Shown in pieces: positions 19,101 through 31,617 of a stretch of DNA of 64,000 nucleotides (the first letter of the stretch is position 1; each line of letters starts with the position of its first letter). The DNA is from Pleurocapsa sp. PCC 7327 (GTDB lineage: Bacteria; Cyanobacteriota; Cyanobacteriia; Cyanobacteriales; Microcystaceae). Where the stretch lies: NCBI RefSeq assembly GCF_000317025.1, contig NC_019689.1, positions 4,821,501-4,885,500 on the forward strand. The letters run 5' to 3'. The notes below the pieces were generated by a model that saw nothing but the letters and a program-made list of their open reading frames with translations, was not told the DNA's origin and did not search any database. A program made the translations under genes and the position numbers.

Positions 19101-20633
19101 AATCCCTGTGGAGATGTTATCGGCAAACAGATCTGCGTCTACCCTCAGAACTTGCAGCAGCAATTTCCCCACAACGAAATCCTTCAACAACTAGGAGCCG
19201 AAAGTTATTTAGGCGTTCCTTTATTTGACTCGTCCGGTCGGACTTTAGGTGGAATCTCCATCCTCAGTCGTCAGCCACTGCGCGACGCTCGATTGATGGA
19301 AGAGACGCTGAAAATCTTTGCCGTTCGTGCTGGGTTGGAACTAGAACGCAGACAGGCAGAAGCCGAATTGGTACGCCAAAATCAACGCTCTCACCTTTTT
19401 TCTGAAATTACGCTAAAAATTCGCCAATCCCTGCAACCCGAAGAAATTCTCCAGACCGCAGTTACCGAAGTACAAAAACTGTTGAGTGCCGATCGCGTTT
19501 TGGTTTTTCGGCTGTGGGACGACGGTTCGGGAACCGTCGTGCAAGAAGCCGTCTTGCCTGATTTCTCCGAGATTCTAGGACAACAAATTTACGACCCCTG
19601 CTTTAGTCGAGATTATCAACAGAAGTATCGTCAAGGAAGGGTAAGCGCGATCGCAGACATTAGAAATGCCGGCATTGAGTCCTGCCACGTCGAGTTGCTC
19701 GAACGATTTGGCGTGAAGGCTAACCTAGTGGTACCGATCCTTCAGTGGGAAAAGTGCTGGGGCTTGCTCATTGCCCACCAATGCGATCGTCCCCGACAGT
19801 GGAGCCGTTTTGAGATCGAGTTGTTACAGTTGTTGGCCAACCAAATTGGCATTGCCCTCGCTCAGGCGCAACTGTTAGAGAGAGAAGTGCGCCAGCGTCA
19901 GGAATTGGCTCGCTCCAACGCCGAATTGCAACAGTTTGCCTACGTGGCTTCCCACGACCTCCAAGAACCCCTGCGGATGGTAACGAGCTATTTGCAACTT
20001 TTGGCAAAACGATACCAAGGCAAGCTCGATGCTAGAGCAGACGAGTTTATTGCCTATGCCGTAGACGGGTCGAACCGAATGAAAACCCTGATCGATGACC
20101 TGTTGAGCTATTCTCGCGTCAGCACTCGCGCTCAACCCTTTGAACTCGTGGATTGCAATGTTATTTTGGAGATGGCGATCGCCAATCTCCAAGTTACTAT
20201 TAACGAGACTGGCACAGCCATTACCCGCGCTCCCTTACCCCAAGTTATGGCCGATGCGACTCAACTGATGCAATTATTTCAAAATCTCCTTAGCAACGCC
20301 ATCAAATTCCGAACCGAAGGCGTTCCCCCACAAATTCACATCGGAGCAGTTAGAAGGCAGGAAGCAGCATCTTCCCCCGCTTCTTCTTCCAAAGAATGGC
20401 TGTTCTGGGTACGCGATAATGGAATAGGCATCGAGCAACAGTATGCCGATCGCATCTTTGCTATCTTCCAGCGCTTGCACGGTCGAGGCAAGTATCCGGG
20501 AACGGGGATCGGACTGGCAATTTGCACAAAGATCGTCGAGCGGCATGGCGGACGCATTTGGGTAGAGTCAGAATCTGGCAAGGGAGCGACTTTTTACTTC
20601 ACTATTCCAGAGCGAACAGGTAATCTATCGTGA
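16131..20633 (+). CDS. Multi-sensor histidine kinase (CBS-PASx6-GAF-cyanobacteriochrome GAF-HisKA-HATPase)
   Basis: A 1500-residue soluble sensor kinase with no membrane helix. Domain order: CBS pair (~14-130), six PAS/PAC units whose ends are marked by IT/ISxRK motifs near residues 268, 400, 531, 659, 785 and 914, a first GAF (~930-1085), a second GAF (~1095-1245), HisKA with phospho-His 1275 ([12 protein letters not shown]), and HATPase with [16 protein letters not shown] and GTGIGLAI. The second GAF has the bilin-binding Cys-His of phytochromes and cyanobacteriochromes (Cys1185 in [11 protein letters not shown]). It also has a DPCF motif (Cys1157) 28 residues earlier, the pattern of DXCF blue/green photoreceptors. 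The next gene overlaps by four bases and is Rcp1-like, so a light-driven phosphorelay is likely. Confidence 0.92.
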   Translation: MERLLDKLALEQVIERSPLTISPDISVVDAIALLARTQVSCIPVVEDSKLVGVFSPKDVVRLVASGEDLSGVRIDRVIEQPVMALKLSDSDNLSTALSLLHQQGTCSLPVLDERERFVGLVSACQLWGTLRQKIERQVDERTDELAWTNTLLQKRERQLKLALQAAKLGFWELDLKTEELSSSSQCKANFGLPPEADLSNARLFELIHPDDRDRVRESLRKAIEQQTDYEAQYRNIWLDGSIHWVLARGRGTYEADGTPTSMLGVTFDITERKQTEEALRESETRLQKLAANLPGVIYTFVIYPDGSMKFEYISEACREIQEVEPEEVLRNAAILYEQIHPEDLQKVLAANAMSAQTLEPFACEWRIITKSGKLKWVRAISRPERRDNGQTVWYGTLLDISDRKLVEQQLRQSEARFQILARATNDAVWDWNLLTNEIWWNEAVQTLFGYSKEQVGTEVSWRYENIHPEDRERIVSEIHGIIDRDRQYWSNEYRFRRADGSYADIFDRGYIVRDNTGKPVRMLGAMMDISDRKRAEEALRQSEATLHSFFDSAPTMMGIVELRDNDIVHLIDNAVTAQLFGRTPAAMQNQLDSQLGIPQEHISLWLDRYREAKRTGIPVRFEYFHPVPDGVRWLSAIVSAIAGGSESHPRFAYIAEDITERKRAEAALRESEKRFYNAFEYAAIGMALVAIDGRWLKVNRALCEIVGYSQEELLATSFQAITHPEDLESSIAYMQQLLAGEINTYQIEKRYLHRQRHTVWVLLSVSVVRDDRGQPLYFIAQIQDITARKQAEASLRESEERWQLAIRGTNDGIWDWNVKTNEVFFSPRWKEMLGYEDGEIANHLDEWLKRVHPDDLGWVTQALEDHFNQKTPFYITEHRVRCKDGTYKWILDRAQALWDERGNVARMSGSHTDITNRKQREELLENIARGVSAEIGEAFFQSLVKYLSKALKVEYAFISEIVDPESNLARTVAGYSDGRAIENFEYALTNNPCGDVIGKQICVYPQNLQQQFPHNEILQQLGAESYLGVPLFDSSGRTLGGISILSRQPLRDARLMEETLKIFAVRAGLELERRQAEAELVRQNQRSHLFSEITLKIRQSLQPEEILQTAVTEVQKLLSADRVLVFRLWDDGSGTVVQEAVLPDFSEILGQQIYDPCFSRDYQQKYRQGRVSAIADIRNAGIESCHVELLERFGVKANLVVPILQWEKCWGLLIAHQCDRPRQWSRFEIELLQLLANQIGIALAQAQLLEREVRQRQELARSNAELQQFAYVASHDLQEPLRMVTSYLQLLAKRYQGKLDARADEFIAYAVDGSNRMKTLIDDLLSYSRVSTRAQPFELVDCNVILEMAIANLQVTINETGTAITRAPLPQVMADATQLMQLFQNLLSNAIKFRTEGVPPQIHIGAVRRQEAASSPASSSKEWLFWVRDNGIGIEQQYADRIFAIFQRLHGRGKYPGTGIGLAICTKIVERHGGRIWVESESGKGATFYFTIPERTGNLS

Positions 20634-21076
20634 GCGAGCGAGACTGTAATAAACCAATCGAGATCTTGCTAATAGAGGACAATCCTGGCGATATCGAGCT
20701 AACTAAGATTGCCCTGGAAGATAATAAAATGACCATCAATCTCAGCGTGGTAGAAGATGGTGTAGAGGCACTAAAGTTCTTAAAAAAAGAGGGGAAATAC
20801 GCTAATGTACCTCACCCAGACCTGATCTTACTCGATCTCAACTTGCCTAAAAAAGATGGTCGCGAGGTGCTCGCAGAAATGAAAGCCGATCCAATCCTCA
20901 AACGCATTCCGGTCGTAATTCTCACGACTTCCCAAGCCGAAGAAGATGTCCTGAGAGCTTACAATCTTTGTGCCAACTGCTACATTACCAAACCCGTTGA
21001 CTTCGATCGGTTTGTTAAGATCGTGCGCTCTATCGAAAATTTTTGGTTTACTATCGTCAAATTACCTCCACAATAG
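20630..21076 (+). CDS. Rcp1-like response regulator
   Basis: A stand-alone 148-residue receiver domain. It shows the acidic pair E16-D17, phosphoacceptor D69 (LILLDLNLP), T100 and K121 (ITKPVD). The length and the extended C-terminal helix match Rcp1, the partner of the phytochrome Cph1 in Synechocystis. The GTG start overlaps the stop of the upstream kinase (GTGA), implying translational coupling and a cognate pair. It has no output domain, so it probably passes phosphate on or acts by protein contact. The following hybrid kinase starts 27 bases downstream and could be the next relay step. Confidence 0.92.
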   Translation: MSERDCNKPIEILLIEDNPGDIELTKIALEDNKMTINLSVVEDGVEALKFLKKEGKYANVPHPDLILLDLNLPKKDGREVLAEMKADPILKRIPVVILTTSQAEEDVLRAYNLCANCYITKPVDFDRFVKIVRSIENFWFTIVKLPPQ

Positions 21077-21103
21077 CAACCAGTTATTGGTAACCAAGGA
21101 TCG

Positions 21104-23716
21104 ATGACCAATGACCAAATCAAAGTTTTGTTAGTAGAAGACAATCCCGGCGATATTCTGCTGTTGCAGGAATTTTTGCGGGATGTCAGTTCGACTCAGT
21201 TTGAGTTAACGCCTGTCGAGAGTCTGGGCGAAGCCTTTTCGTCCCTTGCTCGCCAGAGCTTTGATGTCGTTCTGTTAGATCTCTCCCTGCCGGATAGCCA
21301 GGGATTAGAAACCTTTGTCAAAATCGATCGCGCCTTTCCAATTCTTCCCATCATCGTGCTAACGGGTTTAGACGATGAAACCATCGCCATTCGCGCCATG
21401 CAGGAGGGAGCGCAGGATTATTTGGTCAAAGGACAAGTCGATGGAAACTTGTTGGGGAGAGCGATTCGTTACGCGATCGAACGCAAGCAGGCACAGGAGG
21501 AGCTACGACAGCGGGAACGCCAATTAAGCGCGGTTTTTAATAGCGCTCTCAACGCGATCGTTATTGCCGATGATGAGGGCAGATATATCGATGCCAACCC
21601 ATCTGCCTGCGAGCTGTTTGGCGTTTCGAGAGAAGAATTACTCAATGCGAGAATTGCCGATTTTGCCGAGCCGGGGTATGATTTCGCTCGCGCTTGGCAA
21701 TCGTTCCGAGAGCAAGGACAGATAGCTGGAGAGTTTCGCCTGCGCCGTCGGGATGGCACGGTTCGGGAGGTAGAATTTGCCGCAACGGCTAATTTCCTGC
21801 CCCACCGCCATTTGTCGATTCTGCGAGACATCACCGAGAGCAAAACAGCTGCACTCGCCCTCAAACAGCAGACAGAAACTTTGCAGACGATTTTTGACAA
21901 TATTCCGGTCATGTTAAGCTTCTACGATGCTAACGGTCGAATACGGATGGTCAACAAAGCATTAGAAAAAACCTTGGGCTGGTCGTCAGAAGAACTGCAA
22001 CAGATAGATCTGATAGCCGAATGCTATCCCGACCCGGATTATCGCGCCTCAGTTATAAAATCAATGCAAACTGCCGACGGTAGCTGGAGGGATTTTCACA
22101 CCAGAAATCGCGCGGGGGAAATTCTAGAAACTTCTTGGGCAAACGTTCGCTTGCCGAATGGCTTTAATGTGGGCATCGGTCAAGATATCACCGAGCGCAA
22201 GCGTGCCGAACAGAAAATCTACGAACAAGCCGCACTTCTAGAGATTACTACCAATGCCATTCTCGTGCGCGATCGCGCTAACCGAATTATCTTTTGGAAC
22301 AAAGGTGCCGAACAACTTTATGGCTGGAGTGCCCAAGAAGCCATCGGGAAAAACGCCACCGACCTACTCTACAAAGAAGCTACGTCCCAAATCGACTTAG
22401 CTCTACAAACTGTCATCGAGAAAGGTGCGTGGCAGGGCGAATTGCATAAAGTCACCAAAGCCGGCAAGGAAGTCATCGTCGAAAGCCGTTGGACGTTGGT
22501 GCGCGACGAAGCCGGACAACCCAAATCAATTTTGACCGTCGATACCGACATTACCGAGAAGAAGTCCTTAGAATCTCAGATTCTGCGCGCCCAACGTCTA
22601 GAAAGCCTCGGTACCCTGGCTAGCGGGATTGCCCACGACCTCAACAACATTCTCACTCCGATTCTGACCACCGCCCAACTCCTGCCGCTCAAACTGCCCG
22701 ATTTAGACGAGCGCAGTTTGCAATTGCTGAAATTACTCGAAGACAGCGCCAAGCGCGGCGCAGATTTGGTCAAACAAATTTTGTCGTTTGCACGCGGCGT
22801 TGAAGGCAAACGTGCCGTAGTACAAGTCGGGCACCTGTTATGGGAAGTGGTCAAGATTGCCAAGAGTACCTTTCCTAAATCTATAGAAATCGAAGCCGAT
22901 ATTCCAACCCACGAACTGGGAACGGTTTTGGCAGATGCTACGCACCTGCATCAGGTATTTATGAACTTAATTGTTAATGCGCGAGATGCCATGCCCGATG
23001 GCGGCAAGCTAACGATTACTGCTAAAAATGTCGTTATAGACGAAAACTATGCGAAAAAAAATCTTTATGCAAAAGCCGGACGCTATCTCGCGATCGCGAT
23101 CGCAGATACGGGGGTGGGAATGTCTCCCGAAGTCCTCGATCGCATTTTTGAACCGTTTTTTACGACTAAAGAAGTCGGAAAAGGAACGGGATTAGGTCTG
23201 TCAACGACTTTAGGAATCATCAAGGGTTATGGCGGCTTTATTACCGTTCGCAGCCAGGTGGGAGAAGGCAGTGAATTTAGAGTCTATCTGCCGCAAATTG
23301 ACGACGTGCAAAAGCTAGCAGAGGCCGAGTCTCAATTGCCCAGAGGACGGGGAGAATTGATTTTAGTAGTAGATGACGAAGCCGCCGTGCAAGAGATTGC
23401 GCAAACCTCCCTAGAAGCTCACGGCTACAAGGTCCTTATCGCTGGCGACGGAATCGAAGCGATCGCCCTCTACGCACGGCATAAAGATGAAATTAAAGCC
23501 GTCTTGATGGATATCATGATGCCGTCGATGGATGGCGCGACAGCTATCCGAACCTTGCGCAAGTTCGATCCCCATGTCAAAGTTATTGCTACTAGCGGTC
23601 TCGTTTCTAATGAAAAGATTATTAAAGCTTCTGGTGCAAGCATCCAGGCATTTCTATCAAAACCCTACACCTTGAAGGATTTATTAAACGTGCTGCACGA
23701 GGTGATTAATCGTTAA
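21104..23716 (+). CDS. Hybrid sensor histidine kinase (REC-PASx3-HisKA-HATPase-REC)
   Basis: An 870-residue soluble hybrid kinase. An N-terminal receiver (~5-125) has an intact phosphoacceptor in VVLLDLSLPDSQG. Three PAS units (~140-245, ~258-370, ~378-495) follow. The dimerisation domain has phospho-His 511 in SGIAHDLNNILTPI, of the NtrB-like HDLNN type. The HATPase domain shows LIVNARDAMPDGG, DTGVGMSP and GKGTGLGLST. A C-terminal receiver (~750-868) has VLMDIMMPSMDG and LSKPYT. Receivers at both ends suit input from another kinase (probably through the Rcp1-like gene 27 bases upstream) and output to an unknown phosphotransfer protein. It belongs to the same operon as the two upstream genes. 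Confidence 0.93.
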   Translation: MTNDQIKVLLVEDNPGDILLLQEFLRDVSSTQFELTPVESLGEAFSSLARQSFDVVLLDLSLPDSQGLETFVKIDRAFPILPIIVLTGLDDETIAIRAMQEGAQDYLVKGQVDGNLLGRAIRYAIERKQAQEELRQRERQLSAVFNSALNAIVIADDEGRYIDANPSACELFGVSREELLNARIADFAEPGYDFARAWQSFREQGQIAGEFRLRRRDGTVREVEFAATANFLPHRHLSILRDITESKTAALALKQQTETLQTIFDNIPVMLSFYDANGRIRMVNKALEKTLGWSSEELQQIDLIAECYPDPDYRASVIKSMQTADGSWRDFHTRNRAGEILETSWANVRLPNGFNVGIGQDITERKRAEQKIYEQAALLEITTNAILVRDRANRIIFWNKGAEQLYGWSAQEAIGKNATDLLYKEATSQIDLALQTVIEKGAWQGELHKVTKAGKEVIVESRWTLVRDEAGQPKSILTVDTDITEKKSLESQILRAQRLESLGTLASGIAHDLNNILTPILTTAQLLPLKLPDLDERSLQLLKLLEDSAKRGADLVKQILSFARGVEGKRAVVQVGHLLWEVVKIAKSTFPKSIEIEADIPTHELGTVLADATHLHQVFMNLIVNARDAMPDGGKLTITAKNVVIDENYAKKNLYAKAGRYLAIAIADTGVGMSPEVLDRIFEPFFTTKEVGKGTGLGLSTTLGIIKGYGGFITVRSQVGEGSEFRVYLPQIDDVQKLAEAESQLPRGRGELILVVDDEAAVQEIAQTSLEAHGYKVLIAGDGIEAIALYARHKDEIKAVLMDIMMPSMDGATAIRTLRKFDPHVKVIATSGLVSNEKIIKASGASIQAFLSKPYTLKDLLNVLHEVINR

Positions 23717-23876
23717 GGCTAAAATATCACCATATCAAGTTATCATACTCTAATTCAGCAATGCCGAATTTATACCAATTCGCAATTAGTCAGCAGCTCG
23801 GTATGTAAGGCTTTTTCGTTGAGCATATGTAGCGTTCTTTTTTATAAATATCTAAATATTATTAGACACCTAGAGG

Positions 23877-24530
23877 CTAGCTAGCTAGCTCGGTAGTCAA
23901 ACAACATCCCATACTGGCAGCCGTTTTCTTCAGTCGGATCGAGGGAAAGAAGGGAAAGCAGGGATTGAACGTCCAGTGATAACTAAGCTTGGGAAAAGGC
24001 AGCCAGAGGTTAAAGCTGACTTGCCAAAAGGGAAAGAGGGGAGAAAAAACCCAATCGAGAACCAAACTCTCCTTAACCGCACCAGAGAGAGAGGTAGAAG
24101 GAGCCAGCGACCAAGCTTCTCGATTAAACTCTTCTTTTAACAGTTGTATTCTCCAATGGGTGACTTGAGCGCGCGGGGAAGATTCCGAAGACACTATGCA
24201 GATACTATTTTCAACGAAGCGATCGCTAGAGGCGACCACGAGCAGATTTGTTCCATCCAGAGTAGCCTCAAAAGTCGCAAAATCTCGATCTTGCCAACTC
24301 AGCAGCACGGTCTGACCATCCGTGCCAACATATTCAGCTACTAGGTCGGTTGGCTCGACCAACGTATTGCCATCTTCACCTAACTTCCCTCTAACCCGAC
24401 CGACTAGGCGACTGCCATCGCTGAAATGATAAGACCAGTTATACAGCTTCGCGATATAAGTTGGCTCTTTACCGAAGGTGAAGGACAAACCGACGGGTGA
24501 TAGAGTCAATCGGGTACGGTAATTAGTCAC
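23877..24530 (-). CDS. Conserved-looking hypothetical protein, beta-rich
   Basis: A 217-residue protein that I do not recognise. Residues ~20-140 are beta-strand-like and contain YNWSYHFSDGSRLVGRVRGKL, resembling the F/Y-x-F-DGS-x-L-G-x-V/L-x-G-x-L motif of short beta-sandwich modules in secreted cyanobacterial proteins. No signal peptide is evident. The last ~60 residues are aromatic- and Pro-rich (VFSPLFPFWQVSFNLWLPFPK), odd for a soluble protein. Codon use is like the neighbours. The frame and start (ATG 24530) are plausible, but the C-terminal part may be a degraded extension. Confidence 0.5.
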   Translation of the reverse strand: MTNYRTRLTLSPVGLSFTFGKEPTYIAKLYNWSYHFSDGSRLVGRVRGKLGEDGNTLVEPTDLVAEYVGTDGQTVLLSWQDRDFATFEATLDGTNLLVVASSDRFVENSICIVSSESSPRAQVTHWRIQLLKEEFNREAWSLAPSTSLSGAVKESLVLDWVFSPLFPFWQVSFNLWLPFPKLSYHWTFNPCFPFFPSIRLKKTAASMGCCLTTELAS

Positions 24531-24783
24531 TGGTTTTTCTAGGGTTATGAGAGGTGCTGCGAGCGAGCGGGTCTTTTTGTATTATTTTAGCTCGTACCGA
24601 GCGGGCTGGTACTTCTTTTATCTAAGTCCTCGAACTGAAATTCTCCTCAAAGCCAATCTTTCCTTGTTCGATTCTTTTGTTGATTTCTCCGATCCCCTAC
24701 TTCAGAAAAATTAACGAGAGCATTATAGCAATTTCCTAAATACCTGCTCCAAATAGTTAAATGGGAAAAGGGCGCGATCGCTG

Positions 24784-25977
24784 TTAAGATTTGTTGGGCA
24801 TCTTTACTATTTCGCGACTTTGTCTCAACGGTACTATCTCAGCTTCCTTGCTTTCTCTCGCCACCCGAATCAGCAATCCAGCCAAAATCAAACTTGCCAG
24901 ACTAGAACTTCCGCCATAGCTGAACAAGGGCAAGGGTAAACCCGTTGTCGGCAGTGCCCCAGTTGCTACGCCGATATTGAGCAAGGCTTGTCCTACCATT
25001 ACCGTCATCGCACCAAGCGCCACCAATTGTTTGACGCGATGGTTACATTTCATGGCAACGAGCAAAGCTAGTGTGGCATAGCTGACGAGCAATAGTAGCA
25101 GCAGGATACCGCCTGCGAAACCAAATTCTTCGGCAAAGACGGCAAAAATAAAATCCGTGTCCTGAAACGGTAAGTAGGAGAGCTTTTGCTGCGATAGCCC
25201 AAAACCCTCCCCCCAGGTTCCCCCAGAACCAATCGCTAGTAAACTTTGAACCAGTTGATAGCCTTTGTTCCTCGGATCTGCCCAGGGATTCAGGAAGGAG
25301 ATAATCCGCTGGCGTTGGTATTCGTTAATGGTGACGCTGACAAAGGCGGTCAACACGCCAGTAATGGCAGTTCCGCCGAGATAGATCGAGGACAATCCCG
25401 ACCCTAATGCAATCAACCATATAGTTATGCCGCACAAAGCCGTAGTACTTAAATTGGGCTGAAGCAAAATTCCGGCAAGCGTCGCCGCGAAAACTCCTAG
25501 CCAAGTCAGGCGTACTTTCCAAGGCAATTGTCTCCACTTCCCAAAAAACCAGGCACTTTGCAGAACAAGCGCGGGTTTCATAAACTCTGAGGGTTGCAGG
25601 AGTATCGATCCGAGTTTAATCCATCGGGTGGCTCCGTTGACCTCCGAACCCAGGGGAGTTAGGGTTAAGAAAATCAATCCCAAGCACAGCAAAACTAGCC
25701 AAGGGGCGATTTTTAATAACAAACGAATTGGCGATCGCGCGATCGCATTGCAACCCATTAAGCCTATCCAGATCCAGATGAGTTGGCGTTTGACGTAATA
25801 CCATCCATCTCCTCGCGTCGCGTCATTATCTGGATTGGCAGCCACGGCATAGGAGGCAGAAAATAAGACGACTAAACCGATGCCAAGCCACAACAGGGTT
25901 AGCCAGCGCAGCAAACGCGCTTCAATCGACCAATTTTTTACTTCTGGGTCAAAAATAGGAATGAGATACCGCAGCAC
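24784..25977 (-). CDS. ftsW: Cell-division lipid II polymerase FtsW
   Basis: A 397-residue SEDS-family membrane protein with about ten transmembrane helices, which polymerises peptidoglycan at the division septum with a partner transpeptidase. Family motifs seen are NGATRWIKLGSILLQPSEFMKPALVL, the large extracytoplasmic loop with FLNPWADPRNKGYQLVQSLLAIGSGGTWGEG, and ATGALPTTGLPLPLFSYGGSSSLASL. The last favours FtsW over RodA. The start is GTG at 25977. The gene follows the apc operon terminator on the same strand and is probably transcribed separately. Confidence 0.93.
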   Translation of the reverse strand: MLRYLIPIFDPEVKNWSIEARLLRWLTLLWLGIGLVVLFSASYAVAANPDNDATRGDGWYYVKRQLIWIWIGLMGCNAIARSPIRLLLKIAPWLVLLCLGLIFLTLTPLGSEVNGATRWIKLGSILLQPSEFMKPALVLQSAWFFGKWRQLPWKVRLTWLGVFAATLAGILLQPNLSTTALCGITIWLIALGSGLSSIYLGGTAITGVLTAFVSVTINEYQRQRIISFLNPWADPRNKGYQLVQSLLAIGSGGTWGEGFGLSQQKLSYLPFQDTDFIFAVFAEEFGFAGGILLLLLLVSYATLALLVAMKCNHRVKQLVALGAMTVMVGQALLNIGVATGALPTTGLPLPLFSYGGSSSLASLILAGLLIRVARESKEAEIVPLRQSREIVKMPNKS

Positions 25978-26009
25978 AGTAAATTTTTATCTCCAGCCCT
26001 TGACAAAGC

Positions 26010-26034
26010 AAAAAGAGGTCGTCACTGACCTCTC
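26010..26034 (-). terminator. Rho-independent terminator of the apcABC operon
   Basis: Read on the minus strand, AGAGGTC-AGTGAC-GACCTCT is followed by TTTTT, 25 bases after the apcC stop. Confidence 0.85.
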
Positions 26035-26059
26035 TTCGATCTGCTGACAGTTGAATTGA

Positions 26060-26263
26060 TTATAGTAAGCCCGTATTTGTTCCTGGCTTGCCCGTTGCTA
26101 GCTGAACTTTGATAATTTTTCCGCCCATTTTCATGATGCGTTGCTGTTCGCGGAACCAGTTATCATAGGGAACTAGCTTGGTAAAGTAGGTGTTTTGTAA
26201 TTCGCGCTGCGTCCGAATCCGGGTTTGGCTGGGCACGCAAGCAGTCACTTTGAACATCCGCAT
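26060..26263 (-). CDS. apcC: Phycobilisome core linker ApcC (LC 7.8)
   Basis: A 67-residue CpcD-family linker that caps allophycocyanin trimers in the phycobilisome core. MRMFKVTACVPSQTRIRTQRELQNTYFTKLVPYDNWFREQ is the family sequence over its full usual length. It is the last gene of apcABC, 204 bases after apcB, and is followed by a clear terminator. The long apcB-apcC gap, which holds only weak hairpins, may let apcC be expressed below the level of apcAB. Confidence 0.96.
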   Translation of the reverse strand: MRMFKVTACVPSQTRIRTQRELQNTYFTKLVPYDNWFREQQRIMKMGGKIIKVQLATGKPGTNTGLL

Positions 26264-26467
26264 AAGTTAGATTCTCCCAATCTATTTATCCGATATTTTA
26301 AGGGTTGTGCTTTTCTTATTTACAACAAAGGCCGGGAGTCAGGAGTCAATACTAGATCTTTAAAACTTATCTTTTTATTAAGATTAAGCCTTTAAGGAGC
26401 TAGCACTCACTCTAGACTTCCCGAACCTCTAATAGACAACTTTTCTTCGGTTGCCGGATTAGTCGCT

Positions 26468-26953
26468 CTAGCTCAAGCCAGAACAGATGTAGTCGAAGTA
26501 TACGCCCATTTCTTTGCCAGCATCAGCACCAACTAGGCTAGCAGTAACTTCTTTCATTGCCTGGATAGCTTGGATGGTGGAAGAAATGGGAACGCCTAGA
26601 GAATTGTAGGTTTCCTTCAATCCATTGAGAACGCGCTCGTCGAGGATAGAGGGATCGCCAGCTAGCATTGCATAGGTTGCATAGCGCAGGTAGTAATCCA
26701 AGTCGCGGATGCAAGCAGCATAGCGGCGGGTGGTATACATATTTCCGCCAGGACGGGTTACGTCGGAGTAGAGCAAGGATTTCGCGACAGCTTCCTTGAC
26801 GATTCCAGCAGCATTAGCGCTGATAACGCTGGCTGCACGGACGCGCAGTTCGCCGCTAGCGAAGTAGTTCTTGAGCTTATCCATGGCAGCACCGTCGAGG
26901 TACTTTCCTTGAACGTCAGCAGAATTGATGACAGAAGTAATTGCGTCTTGCAT
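26468..26953 (-). CDS. apcB: Allophycocyanin beta subunit
   Basis: A 161-residue phycobiliprotein with the usual start [20 protein letters not shown]. The phycocyanobilin-attachment Cys is C81 in [15 protein letters not shown]. It pairs with ApcA to form the trimers of the phycobilisome core, which pass excitation from phycocyanin to ApcE and the photosystems. It lies 87 bases after apcA and belongs to the apcABC transcript. Confidence 0.98.
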   Translation of the reverse strand: MQDAITSVINSADVQGKYLDGAAMDKLKNYFASGELRVRAASVISANAAGIVKEAVAKSLLYSDVTRPGGNMYTTRRYAACIRDLDYYLRYATYAMLAGDPSILDERVLNGLKETYNSLGVPISSTIQAIQAMKEVTASLVGADAGKEMGVYFDYICSGLS

Positions 26954-27040
26954 AGTTTTGCTTCCTTATTTTGCCTAGTCTTATAAATCTTTACGAACAA
27001 ACGCGAGAGCTTTTTTTGACAAAGTAGGGAGGAATAGTCC

Positions 27041-27526
27041 CTATGACATGGCTCCGATCACGTAGTCGAAGTAAGAAGCTGCTTCGGAGGCATCGTCAGC
27101 AGACATCAGTCCTAGAGAGACTTCCTTCATTTCGCGGACGCTTTGAGCCACAGCGCCGATGTCGGTTCCCAAAGACTTATACATTTCACGAACGCCAACT
27201 AAACCGATTTCTTCAATCGGGGTAACATCGCCAGCAACTACGCCATAGGTGATCAAGCGCAGGTAGTAATCCATGTCGCGCAAGCAAGTTGCGGTCATTT
27301 CTTCGCCATAAGCGTTGCCGCCAGGAGAGACGATATCGGGACGCTTTTGGAATAAGCGATCGCCTGCTTGCTTAACGATGGTTTCGCGAGCGCCAGTCAG
27401 GGTTTCGGCAATGCGCAGACGAGCGGCACCGCCAGTAACAAACGCTTTGATTCTATCTAGTTCGCCGGGGCTGAGATAGCGGGCTTCTGCATCTGCATTC
27501 ACGATTGATTTCGTGACAATACTCAT
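27041..27526 (-). CDS. apcA: Allophycocyanin alpha subunit
   Basis: A 161-residue subunit starting [27 protein letters not shown]. The start at 27526 is fixed by GGGAGGAAT upstream and by family length; the frame runs on to 27610 only by chance. The chromophore Cys lies in [15 protein letters not shown]. It is the first gene of apcABC, with 577 non-coding bases upstream, consistent with the long untranslated leader typical of apc operons. Confidence 0.98.
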   Translation of the reverse strand: MSIVTKSIVNADAEARYLSPGELDRIKAFVTGGAARLRIAETLTGARETIVKQAGDRLFQKRPDIVSPGGNAYGEEMTATCLRDMDYYLRLITYGVVAGDVTPIEEIGLVGVREMYKSLGTDIGAVAQSVREMKEVSLGLMSADDASEAASYFDYVIGAMS

Positions 27527-28103
27527 CGATGGATTCCTCCCAAAAAAAATGAGACTAAAAAAAGAGCGGACTCTCTTTAAACTATTAGCTCCGTTAAAAC
27601 GGTTTACCAATCTCGTGTTTTAACACATTATTGACCCACTCGAATGCTCGAAGTTGAATAAAAATCCGGCTTTAGCGGGTAGCTTTTGCTTTTTGAGACT
27701 GTGGTTTGACCGAACTCGGAATTGTGTCCCGATAGGTCTTACCGCAATTATTCTGAGGCATGGCGTTCACATTCGCTGTTACTCCTTAACAGTTTTTAAC
27801 ATTTTCCCTCAGAAATAAGGTCTGACATCCGAAAAGCGATCGCTAATTTTTTTGCTTAGCACAATTGGAGCTGTTTGACAACTAGGGTTGAAGAGAAAAA
27901 ATCGGGGATTTGCGATCGCACTCAGAACGAATTATTAGTTGCTTAAATATTATTTCAATTTGATATAAATACGAAAGCTTCGGATGTTTTTTGTTTTTTC
28001 CAAAGCCCTAAACAATCAATCCAGCTTCTCGAATGCGAGAGGCTAATCGGGTAAAGTCAAAAAAATAGAAACGCAATCGCAAACTCAGCCTACATTTCCC
28101 AAC
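27527..28103 (-). promoter_or_regulatory. Presumed apcA promoter and leader region
   Basis: This 577-base gene-free stretch upstream of apcA must contain its promoter. It has AT-rich tracts and two HIP1 sites. I could not choose a promoter with confidence, and no gene is visible. Confidence 0.45.
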
Positions 28104-28787
28104 CTAAGAATGCTGTGACAAATACTGCACAAATTCTATGTGTTCTTGGCTATTCAATCCTCGTTGTAGCAGTGCTAAAACTGTTGTCATCTCTCCTGAA
28201 AGTAATGCCGTCACATTTAACCACAAACCAGGAAAAACACAACTTTTAATAATCCCATCGGTATCAGGTTCGAGTCGCACGTATTCGTCATTTTGCAAGC
28301 TGAACCAATCGAGTTTATTTTCTAAAATCTGCCAAACAATATATTCTCTAACACCATTACGACGATATGCCCGTTTCTTGTCGTATAAGTCAATGGATAC
28401 GCTGCTGGCGGCGACTTCTGCGACTAACTCTGGTGCGCCCTCGATGTAATCGTCTTGGCTAATACGCGCTTGTCCGCCGAGACGTTCGTCAATCAACAAC
28501 ACCGCATCTGGTTGCGGTTCGTTATCTAAGTCCAAGCGGACTGTGGCATTATCAGCTAGTTTAACGCCTGGGGTAGCAACTTTGTAAACTCCCAACCAGA
28601 TAATTAGGTCTCCATGAGGTTGTCCATGACTATTAAAACGCAATGGGGAGGGCACGTACACGACTCCTTCAATTAATTCTGCTTTCTTGAGATGGGGCAT
28701 CGCGGTATAACGGCGTTCAAATTCGTGGCGAGTGAGCCTATCCCCACTTTCTAAAGGCGGTGTATCTGGTCGTGCAAAAGTCGTCAT
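28104..28787 (-). CDS. Uma2 family (DUF820) putative endonuclease
   Basis: A 227-residue protein with the PD-(D/E)xK-type Uma2 fold: AELIEGVVYVPSP, a DNEPQPDAVLLI strand with the acidic residue, then APELVAEVAASS, followed by D-x3-K in IDLYDKKRAYRRNGVREYIVW. Cyanobacteria carry many copies of this family; the substrate is unknown. The ATG at 28787 (MTTFARPDTPPLESG) is preferred over one 33 bases upstream. The gene sits between apcE and apcA on the same strand, an unusual interruption of the phycobilisome core cluster. A terminator after apcE suggests it is transcribed on its own. Confidence 0.88.
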   Translation of the reverse strand: MTTFARPDTPPLESGDRLTRHEFERRYTAMPHLKKAELIEGVVYVPSPLRFNSHGQPHGDLIIWLGVYKVATPGVKLADNATVRLDLDNEPQPDAVLLIDERLGGQARISQDDYIEGAPELVAEVAASSVSIDLYDKKRAYRRNGVREYIVWQILENKLDWFSLQNDEYVRLEPDTDGIIKSCVFPGLWLNVTALLSGEMTTVLALLQRGLNSQEHIEFVQYLSQHS

Positions 28788-28866
28788 AAGCCGATTCCAA
28801 TTGAAGGAGTTTTGCTGCATCCAGTATATCGAGCTTGATAAAATTCTTTAATAAAAAAAAGACAAT

Positions 28867-28893
28867 AAAAAAAGACGCGATCGCTCGCGCCTC
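28867..28893 (-). terminator. Terminator after apcE
   Basis: On the minus strand an AGGCGCGA / TCGCGTCT stem with a GCGA loop is followed by seven T, about 30 bases past the apcE stop. The stem includes a HIP1 octamer and G-T pairs. Confidence 0.65.
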
Positions 28894-28923
28894 TATTCTA
28901 GCTATGCGACTTATTTTATCGTC

Positions 28924-31617
<2,694 letters not shown>

